Source: Candidatus Bipolaricaulota bacterium | Lineage (GTDB): Bacteria > Bipolaricaulota > Bipolaricaulia > RBG-16-55-9 | NCBI GenBank assembly: GCA_015487455.1 | Contig: WFPR01000254.1 | Coordinates: forward strand, 1 to 20,809 | Length of the DNA stretch: 20,809 bases | Reading direction: 5' to 3' | In this document: positions 13,858 to 19,162 of the stretch, piece after piece | Position numbering within the stretch: the stretch's first letter is position 1 | How the letters are laid out: each line of letters opens with the position of its first letter | Program-made: the position numbers and the translations under genes | Notes under the pieces: generated by a model | Databases searched by the model: none | The model's input: only the letters and a program-made list of their open reading frames with translations | What the model was told of the DNA's origin: nothing

Positions 13858-14805
13858 ATGCCGTGGCTCTGGCTGGTGTTGGTGGCGGTCTTCGCGCTGG
13901 TGATCGGCTCGGCGGTGCGGATCGTGCGGCCCTACGAGCGCGGGCTCGTCGAGCGCTTAGGGAAATATCATAGAACGGTGGAGCCGGGCCTGCGCCTCAT
14001 CTGGCCGTTCATCGATCGGCTGGTCAAGGTGGACATGCGCGAGCGGGTCATCGACGTGCCCCCGCAGCGCGTCATCACGGAGGACAACGTCGTGGTGGAG
14101 GTGGACGCCGTCGTCTACTACCGCGTGCTCGACCCGGTGAAGGTCGTCTACAACGTGGAGGACTTCAACATGGCCGTGATCAAGCTGGCCCAGACGAACC
14201 TGCGCAACCAGATCGGGGACCTCAGCCTGGACGAGACGCTCACCTCCCGCGAGAAGATCAACGCCGCGCTGGGGCAGATCTTAGATGAAGCGACGGACAA
14301 GTGGGGCGTCAAGGTGACGCGGGTGGAGATCCAGCGCATCGACCCGCCCGCCGACATCACCGACGCGATGTCCAAGCAGATGAAGGCCGAGCGCGAGAAG
14401 CGCGCCCTAATTCTGGAAGCCGAGGGCATCCGCCAGTCGGAGATCACGAAGGCCGAGGGGGAGAAGCAGGCGGCCATCCTGAAGGCCGAGGGCCAGGCCG
14501 AGGCGATCCAGAAGGTCGCCGACGCCGAAAAGTACCAGAAGATCGCGATCGCGGAGGGCGAGGCCCAGGCGATCAAGCTCGTGTTCCAAGCCATTCACGA
14601 GGGGCGGCCGACGAGCGCCCTCATCACCCTCAAATATCTGGAAGCCCTCTCGAACATCGCCCAGGGGCAGGCGACGAAGATCTTCATGCCCATGGAGCTG
14701 TCGAGCCTCTTGGGAAGCTTGGCCGCGATGATCGAGGCGTCGCGGGACGCCCAGCCCCAATCACAGTCGCAGCCCCAGCCGCGGTCACCCCGAGGCGCCG
14801 ACTGA
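13858..14805 (+). CDS. Stomatin/slipin-family SPFH protein
   Basis: Membrane-anchored scaffold of the SPFH (band 7) family, partner and substrate of NfeD in archaea. One N-terminal membrane segment (about residues 2-22) is followed by VRPYERGLVERLGKYHRTVEPGL, shown here by its ends VRPYERG and LGKY. The SPFH domain continues with DVPPQRVITEDNVVVEVD and a YNVEDF segment to about residue 200. A coiled coil rich in KAEGEKQAAILKAEGQAEA-like heptads covers about 185-245, and the tail is Gln/Pro/Ser-rich. Of 315 residues, the core is typical. The ATG at 13858 is chosen over an upstream start for its GGGGGTGA ribosome site 8 nt before. The stop lies 15 nt from the convergent PduS/RnfC-like gene. Confidence 0.9.
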   Translation: MPWLWLVLVAVFALVIGSAVRIVRPYERGLVERLGKYHRTVEPGLRLIWPFIDRLVKVDMRERVIDVPPQRVITEDNVVVEVDAVVYYRVLDPVKVVYNVEDFNMAVIKLAQTNLRNQIGDLSLDETLTSREKINAALGQILDEATDKWGVKVTRVEIQRIDPPADITDAMSKQMKAEREKRALILEAEGIRQSEITKAEGEKQAAILKAEGQAEAIQKVADAEKYQKIAIAEGEAQAIKLVFQAIHEGRPTSALITLKYLEALSNIAQGQATKIFMPMELSSLLGSLAAMIEASRDAQPQSQSQPQPRSPRGAD

Positions 14806-14820
14806 CGACTGACGTGACGG

Positions 14821-15912
14821 CTAATCTTGCTCGATCAAGATGTACTCGTCGGTGATCTCCTTGACGGTGCCGTCGATGCTGGCGTGCTGGGCCACGCTCA
14901 GCGTCTTGATGTCCTCGAGGGGGCCCTCCAAGGGCTTGGCCACCACCTGGCCGCGCTTGACCTTGTCGCCCACGCGCACGCAGGGCACCGACGCCTTCAC
15001 GATCGGCGTGAGGGTGTGCGTAAGATAGATGCGCACGCGCCGGATCTGCCCGCGCACGTCCAGGAAGTCCTCGGGGTGCCAGTCCAGATAGCGCCGGAGC
15101 CCCAGCTTGGTCATGATCTCGGGGAGGGTGTCGTCCCACGTCGGGGCGGGCTGGCCCGGTAGCGGGCGAAACGGCGCCTGATCCGCCACGTAGCGGGCCT
15201 TGTCCGTGACGAGCAGGCCGTTCGTCTTCTTTAAAATCGCGTGGGTTCGCAGATCGACGAGGTCGCCCATCATCGGCCCGCCGTCGATGACCATGAGGTG
15301 ATGGCCGCGGCCGGTGTCGATCCCCGTGGCCCCCAGCATGTCCACGCTGAAGGCCCCCACGGGCGTAAGATACACCCGGGGCTCGGCCACCTCCCCGTAG
15401 ACGTTCACGTACTTGTCCAGCACGGGCTCGCCCAGGAACAGCGCTCGATACATGTTGAAGACCGTCTCGACGTTGTTGACGGTCACCCCCACGGTGGCGG
15501 GGAGCGCCCGGCCCTGGACCTCCCGGCCCGTGACCGCCTTGGTCAGCCAGCGCTCCTCCCCGAAGCCGTACTTCGACGGCGTGTACACGATCTCGAAGCC
15601 GTGCGATTCCTTGAGGGGGTCGAGCAGCTCTTTGTCCTTCTCCTTGGCCCCGATGACGATCCTCTCGAACCCGAAGATCTCGTAGAGGGCGTCGAAGATG
15701 AGCTTGAACTCGTCGGCGTACTTGCGCAGGAGGAGCTTGTCGGCCTCGTAGCCGGGCTCCCCCTCCTCGCAGTTCACGATCAGGATGGGCGTGGGCTTGA
15801 TGTACTTGAAGTACGTGGGGAAGCCCGCGCCCCCCGCGCCCACCAGCCCCATCTCACGAAAGAGCTTGACGACCTCCTTCGGGTCCTTGGTGATCGGCGT
15901 CGGCTCGGACAT
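14821..15912 (-). CDS. PduS/RnfC-like flavoprotein without iron-sulfur motifs
   Basis: Relative of the electron-transfer subunits RnfC, PduS and PrdC. The 363 residues show, in order, a NuoF-like FMN/NADH region: GLVGAGGAGFPTYFK (about 22-36), IVNCEEGEPGYEADK (about 45-59) and VNNVETVFN. An SLBB region with DGGPMMG follows, then a C-terminal barrel-sandwich domain (VRVGDKVKRGQVVAKP, HASIDGTVKEI). This is the PduS order. The protein has only two cysteines, one at residue 48 and one near 315. The ferredoxin insert expected after TNGLLV is absent. FMN and NADH binding look possible, but onward transfer through iron-sulfur clusters does not. The ATG at 15912 has GAGGAAG upstream and lies 2 nt past the preceding gene's stop, so both are translated together. 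Its redox partner is unknown. Confidence 0.8.
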   Translation of the reverse strand: MSEPTPITKDPKEVVKLFREMGLVGAGGAGFPTYFKYIKPTPILIVNCEEGEPGYEADKLLLRKYADEFKLIFDALYEIFGFERIVIGAKEKDKELLDPLKESHGFEIVYTPSKYGFGEERWLTKAVTGREVQGRALPATVGVTVNNVETVFNMYRALFLGEPVLDKYVNVYGEVAEPRVYLTPVGAFSVDMLGATGIDTGRGHHLMVIDGGPMMGDLVDLRTHAILKKTNGLLVTDKARYVADQAPFRPLPGQPAPTWDDTLPEIMTKLGLRRYLDWHPEDFLDVRGQIRRVRIYLTHTLTPIVKASVPCVRVGDKVKRGQVVAKPLEGPLEDIKTLSVAQHASIDGTVKEITDEYILIEQD

Positions 15913-15914
15913 CG

Positions 15915-16628
15915 TTACTCTTCCTCCCCTTCGTCCTCGCTCTCGCCTTTGGCTTCGGGCTTCGTCGACGGCGTCTGGGTCTCTATCATCGACGGCGCCG
16001 GGATCTTTGTCTCCGCCTCCGTCTCCGTTTGCGCCTTTTCCTTCCCCTGCTCCTGTTGCAGCACGGCCCGGGCCACCGTCAGGGCGGCGTCCCGCAGCGC
16101 CTCCCCCGGCGCGCCCGGCCGGCCCGCGACCAGCACGTAGTAGACGCGGGTCCCCTCCCGCCAGAGGGCCCCGGCCAGCCCGGCTTCCCCGTCGACGAAG
16201 GCCTGCACCGTGTAGGGCTCCCCGTCCAGCTCCAGGGCCACGTCCGCGGGCTCGCCGAGGGCCAACAGCGGCAGGACGTGGTCGGCCGCCAGGGGCGTGG
16301 TCAGCTGGAAGACCGAGACGCCGACGCTCTCGACGACGTCGGCGAACGGCGAGCCCGGAGCGGGCTCGAACGTGGCGTGCACCGAGAACCGCTCCCCCTC
16401 GAACTGGGGCTCGACGCGCTCGAGCTGCTTCAGCCGAAAGCCTTCGATCTCCGGTGGGATGAGGGGGCCCTTCGCCCCGCCCTCCTCGGGTTCGTCGGGG
16501 GGCGGGGTCAGCGCGGGTGCGGGCTCAGGCCCGGGCCCGGGGGGCGCCACGGGCTGCAGGGCGACCAGCCCGACGAACAACCCGAGCGCGGCGGCGACGA
16601 GGACGAGCATCCAGACGAAGAGCTTCAT
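15915..16628 (-). CDS. Membrane-anchored protein of unknown function
   Basis: I do not recognise this family. The 237 residues begin with one uncleaved-looking membrane segment (about 3-24, MKLFVWMLVLVAAALGLF) and a Pro/Gly-rich linker (about 25-50). A globular part follows (about 55-190), apparently beta-strand-rich, with the segments EIEGFRLKQLERVEP and GTRVYYVLVAG. The C-terminal 45 residues are low-complexity Thr/Glu/Gln/Lys repeats ending in a run of acids. There is no lipobox cysteine, so it is not a lipoprotein. The ATG at 16628 follows a weak CGGGG site. It is the first gene of a two-gene operon with the PduS/RnfC-like protein, 2 nt apart. This tight coupling suggests, but does not show, that it anchors or regulates that flavoprotein. 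Confidence 0.75.
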   Translation of the reverse strand: MKLFVWMLVLVAAALGLFVGLVALQPVAPPGPGPEPAPALTPPPDEPEEGGAKGPLIPPEIEGFRLKQLERVEPQFEGERFSVHATFEPAPGSPFADVVESVGVSVFQLTTPLAADHVLPLLALGEPADVALELDGEPYTVQAFVDGEAGLAGALWREGTRVYYVLVAGRPGAPGEALRDAALTVARAVLQQEQGKEKAQTETEAETKIPAPSMIETQTPSTKPEAKGESEDEGEEE

Positions 16629-16644
16629 GATGTTGACCCCGCGT

Positions 16645-16675
16645 CTATATACGCGATGCTCGCGCCGCTGTCAAC
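16645..16675 (-). promoter_or_regulatory. Promoter of the anchored protein/flavoprotein operon
   Basis: Minus-strand perfect TTGACA (16675-16670) and TATATA (16650-16645) with a 19-nt spacer. Transcription would start near 16638, leaving only about 10 nt before the ATG at 16628. Confidence 0.55.
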
Positions 16676-16707
16676 TCAAACGGCGGGACCTTTCGCGCCC
16701 ATCGCGC

Positions 16708-16713
16708 TATACT
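16708..16713 (+). promoter_or_regulatory. -10 element of mnmA
   Basis: TATACT ends 13 nt before the mnmA ATG. Transcription would start near 16720, giving a leader of about 7 nt without a Shine-Dalgarno sequence. No good -35 is visible. Confidence 0.5.
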
Positions 16714-16726
16714 GTGCGGTGGCGCC

Positions 16727-17818
16727 ATGGGCGGCAAGGGGCGCGTGCTGGTGGCGATGAGCGGCGGCGTGGACAGCTCGGTGGCCGCCCTGCTGCTCAA
16801 GGAGCAGGGCTACGAGGTCATCGGGGCCACGCTGAACTTATGGTCGTACGAGGGGCGGCAGGAGCCCTACAACGGCTGCTGCTCTTTGGAGGTCAAGCTC
16901 GTCGCCAAGCAGCTGGGGATCGAGCACCACTTCGTCGACGCGGGGCAGGCGTTCTTCGAGGGCGTCGTGGAGCCCTTCGTCGAGGAGTACGCCCGGGGGC
17001 GGACGCCCAGCCCCTGCGGGCGGTGCAACCGCCTCGTGCGCATCCCGAAGCTCCTGGAGCTGGCCGACGAACTGGGATGTGGCTATTTGGCCACGGGCCA
17101 CCACGCCCGCGTCCGCCGCGACCCCGACTCGGGAACGTTCTATCTCCTCAAGGGCCGGGACGCCCTCAAAGATCAGAGCTACTTCCTCTACGGGCTGACG
17201 CAGGAGCAGCTCTCCCGACTGCTGCTCCCCATCGGGGAGCACGAGAAGGCTGAGATCAAGAGGATCGCGGAGGCGCATGGGCTGGTGGCCGCCCGCAAGC
17301 CCGAGAGCCAAGACCTGTGCTTCCTGCCCCGAGGCGATCTGCAGGGGTTCTTAAAGGCGCGCCTCAACGGGGGGCTCAAGCCCGGGGAGATCGTCGACCT
17401 GGAGGGCCGGGTGCTCGGGCGGCACCAAGGGTTGGCCTTCTACACGATCGGCCAGCGGCGCGGACTGGGGATTTCAGCCAAGGAGCGGCTCTACGTCGTG
17501 GCCCTTGACGTCGAGCGCAATCGCGTCGTCGTCGGCCCGGAGGAGGCGCTCTACGCCGAGGGGCTGATCGCCGACGAGGTGCACCTCATCTACGAGCCCG
17601 AGGCGCTGAGGGCCGAGGGGCGCGTCCGCGTGGAGGTGAAGGTCCGCTATCGCGGTCCGGCCGTCCCGGCGACGCTGGAGCGCTTGAGCGCGACCCGGGT
17701 GCGGGTGCTCTTCGACGCGCCGCAGCGGGCGGTCACGCCGGGCCAGCTGGCCGTCTTCTACCAGGGGGAGCGGGTGTTGGGCGGGGGCCCGATCGAAGCC
17801 CCGATCACCTCGCGATGA
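16727..17818 (+). CDS. mnmA: tRNA-specific 2-thiouridylase MnmA
   Basis: Adds sulfur to U34 of tRNA for Lys, Glu and Gln in the cytoplasm, using ATP and a persulfide relay. The PP-loop SGGVDSS is at residues 12-18. The catalytic pair is Cys97 in TPSPCGRCN and Cys198 in SQDLCF. Also visible are YNGCCSLE (about 48-55), ATGHHAR, DQSYFLY and the C-terminal beta-barrel with YTIGQRRGLGI. The GCCS element and the extra Cys100 occur in the branch of MnmA found in many non-proteobacteria. The length of 363 residues is normal. The ATG at 16727 starts the conserved protein; no ribosome site precedes it, fitting the short leader. Its last 14 nt overlap, tail to tail, the 3' end of the cupredoxin-like gene. 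Confidence 0.95.
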   Translation: MGGKGRVLVAMSGGVDSSVAALLLKEQGYEVIGATLNLWSYEGRQEPYNGCCSLEVKLVAKQLGIEHHFVDAGQAFFEGVVEPFVEEYARGRTPSPCGRCNRLVRIPKLLELADELGCGYLATGHHARVRRDPDSGTFYLLKGRDALKDQSYFLYGLTQEQLSRLLLPIGEHEKAEIKRIAEAHGLVAARKPESQDLCFLPRGDLQGFLKARLNGGLKPGEIVDLEGRVLGRHQGLAFYTIGQRRGLGISAKERLYVVALDVERNRVVVGPEEALYAEGLIADEVHLIYEPEALRAEGRVRVEVKVRYRGPAVPATLERLSATRVRVLFDAPQRAVTPGQLAVFYQGERVLGGGPIEAPITSR

Positions 17819-18194
17819 TGACCCCCTCCATGCCCTTGTTGCGCCAGGTGGGGTCGTAAATCTGATAGCGTCGGCCCGCGACGAGATCCACCCAGATCGT
17901 CTCGCTCTCGCCGATGCGGATGATGTTGATGCTGGCCACCACGCGCTTCTCCACGGGGTCGTAGATCTCGATGCCGTGGAGGATGCGGCCCTGGTTCGTG
18001 AAGGTGAGCTTCACCCGGCCGCCCCTCACGTAGATGCGGTCGGGGTTGAGCTGGTACTCCGTGAGGGTGATGCTGGCTTCCCGCTTGAGCGACTGCGGGC
18101 CCGATCCCGAGGCGGGGGACTTGGGGCCGAAGAGCGAGAAGCCGACGAGGGCCAGCGCGGCCAGCACCAGCACGATCGCGATGACACGTCCCAT
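17805..18194 (-). CDS. Membrane-anchored cupredoxin-like protein with degenerate copper site
   Basis: A 129-residue protein with one N-terminal membrane segment (about 4-22) and a single cupredoxin-like beta-barrel (about 40-129) outside the membrane. The strand pattern is clear: ITLTEYQLNPDRIYV, VKLTFTNQGRILHGIEIYD and a C-terminal loop ending GMEGVIIAR. The first histidine ligand is present (His73) and so is the C-terminal methionine (Met122). The cysteine expected near residue 114 is an aspartate, and the second histidine is missing. Blue copper binding is therefore unlikely. A longer frame runs upstream, but the ATG at 18194 has AGGAGG-containing sequence before it and starts the natural signal-anchor. 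It has its own promoter at 18287-18316. The role is unknown; a structural or other-metal role is possible. Confidence 0.8.
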   Translation of the reverse strand: MGRVIAIVLVLAALALVGFSLFGPKSPASGSGPQSLKREASITLTEYQLNPDRIYVRGGRVKLTFTNQGRILHGIEIYDPVEKRVVASINIIRIGESETIWVDLVAGRRYQIYDPTWRNKGMEGVIIAR

Positions 18195-18286
18195 GGCGTC
18201 CTCTCTTCCTCCTTGCTCCTTGTCCTGTTTGGTCGATGGGGCTCGGCTTCGGGTCGATGTCGCGTTCTCCCTCGCGAGCTGGCTCC

Positions 18287-18316
18287 ATCTTACTGAAGGC
18301 GCGATTTCGCCGTCAA
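18287..18316 (-). promoter_or_regulatory. Promoter of the cupredoxin-like gene
   Basis: Minus-strand TTGACG (18316-18311), 18-nt spacer, TAAGAT (18292-18287). Transcription would begin near 18280, giving a leader of about 86 nt. The rest of the 206-nt gap (18195-18400) shows no gene or clear terminator. Confidence 0.6.
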
Positions 18317-18400
18317 CCCAAGGGACCCCAGGCTGAAGGACATTCGAAACGGGTGAAGCGGGAGGCGGTCCGACGCCCGGCGCCCGGCGGGTGACGGGCC

Positions 18401-18916
18401 TCAGCCCCGGGCGTCCTCCCGGCATTCCCGAATCTCGAAGCTCGCCTCGATCCACGCCCCGATGGGGTTCTGCCCCCGCGCCTTGAAGTGCGCGTAGTGC
18501 ATGTGCAGGCACTTGACGGCGTCCCAGCTCTTGAGCCCCCCGATGCCCCGCTTCCGGAAGACGTCCAAGAGCCCTTGTTCCTCGATCCGGCGCCGATCGC
18601 GCTCGGTGAGCTGCCGCCAGCGCTCCTCGATGTACGCCTTGTGGGCCTCGTGATAGCGCCGACGGAACTCGGGGTCCCGCGCGATCCGCTCTTCGAGCTT
18701 CCGGATCCAGCTCTCGTGCTCCAGGCGCGAGATCTGCTTGACGATCTCGGGACACGTGAGCCAGAAGAGCGTCGGGAAGGGCTCCCCGTCGATCAGCGGG
18801 TAAACCCGAATCACTTGGGGGTGCCCCGCGGGGCAGCGGCGCTCGATCGCCAGGACGCCCCGGGGCGGTCGCCCCAGCTGCGCCTCCAGCGCCTGGAGAT
18901 CCCGCTCCGAGACCAT
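18401..18916 (-). CDS. DUF501 family protein
   Basis: Conserved bacterial protein of unknown function, 171 residues. Family hallmarks are RRCPAGHPQVIRVYP (about 27-41), GEPFPTLFWLTCPEIVKQISRLE (shown by its core PFPTLFWLTCP) and the C-terminal GIGGLKSWDAVKCLHMHYAHF, core KCLHMHYAH, with NPIG. Several cysteines and histidines are conserved, so metal binding is conceivable. A charged helical stretch (about 75-120) lies between. The frame is open upstream, but the ATG at 18916 has GGGGGAGG just before it. In other bacteria DUF501 genes often sit near ppx or eno; neither is in view. It is divergent from the small RNA gene at 18995, sharing a 78-nt spacer. Confidence 0.85.
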   Translation of the reverse strand: MVSERDLQALEAQLGRPPRGVLAIERRCPAGHPQVIRVYPLIDGEPFPTLFWLTCPEIVKQISRLEHESWIRKLEERIARDPEFRRRYHEAHKAYIEERWRQLTERDRRRIEEQGLLDVFRKRGIGGLKSWDAVKCLHMHYAHFKARGQNPIGAWIEASFEIRECREDARG

Positions 18917-18982
18917 GCCTCCCCCCTCAATTCGCTCCCGCGTCCGCCCGCGTCCGCCTGTCAGACTTGCCCCCAAGGCCCC

Positions 18983-18988
18983 TATAAT
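18983..18988 (+). promoter_or_regulatory. -10 element of the small RNA gene
   Basis: Consensus TATAAT; transcription is expected at about 18995, the first base of stem-loop 1. CTGTCA at 18958-18963 may be the -35, though its 19-nt spacer is long. Confidence 0.6.
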
Positions 18989-18994
18989 GCTCAA

Positions 18995-19134
18995 CGCGGT
19001 TGCCGCCCCCTTGGCAACCGCGACCCCTAGGGAGAGCGGCCCTTCTCGCCTCCGGAAGGGCCGCGGCAGGAGCGAACTGCCCTCCACCTATCCCCGGCGG
19101 CCCCCGCCCCCAGGGCCGCCGTTTTCATCTTTTT
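18995..19134 (+). ncRNA. Predicted small RNA with four stem-loops and C-rich loops
   Basis: About 140 nt between a TATAAT box and a rho-independent terminator, with no reading frame that looks coding. Stem 1 is CGCGGTTGCC (18995-19004) paired with 19013-19022, loop GCCCCCTT. Stem 2 is GCGGCCCTTC (19036-19045) paired with 19055-19064, loop TCGCCTCCG. Stem 3 is GGCAG (19065-19069) paired with 19077-19081, loop GAGCGAA. A single-stranded CTCCACCTATCCC follows. Stem 4 (19095-19103 with 19113-19121, loop CCGCCCCCA) is the terminator. Stems 1, 2 and 4 are perfect 9-10-bp helices with C-rich loops. I recognise no known RNA family: it lacks the SRP domain IV sequence, RNase P and tmRNA motifs. No gene follows on this strand, so a riboswitch is unlikely. 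C-rich loops suggest pairing with Shine-Dalgarno sequences. Confidence 0.65.
19095..19134 (+). terminator. Rho-independent terminator of the small RNA
   Basis: A perfect 9-bp GC stem, CGGCGGCCC and GGGCCGCCG, with a 9-nt loop, followed by TTTTCATCTTTTT. The T-run is on the plus strand only, so it ends the small RNA and not the oppositely transcribed phospholipase gene. Confidence 0.8.
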
Positions 19135-19162
19135 CCATCCCCGTCTCCTTCTCGCTTCCTCA

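Noticed and set aside
15915..16628. Lipoprotein call for the anchored protein
   Set aside because: No cysteine follows the hydrophobic segment, so there is no lipobox.
18195..18288. Alternative longer protein starting at ATG 18288, or the 316-residue frame up to 18755
   Set aside because: The first is out of frame with the cupredoxin domain, and the second reads through DUF501 in the wrong frame. ATG 18194 begins a proper membrane anchor with a ribosome site.
19036..19064. SRP RNA (4.5S-like) because of CCGGAAGG in stem 2
   Set aside because: The SRP tip needs the AGGUC and AAGCAGC sides around GGAA; here the bases form a perfect 10-bp stem with a different loop.
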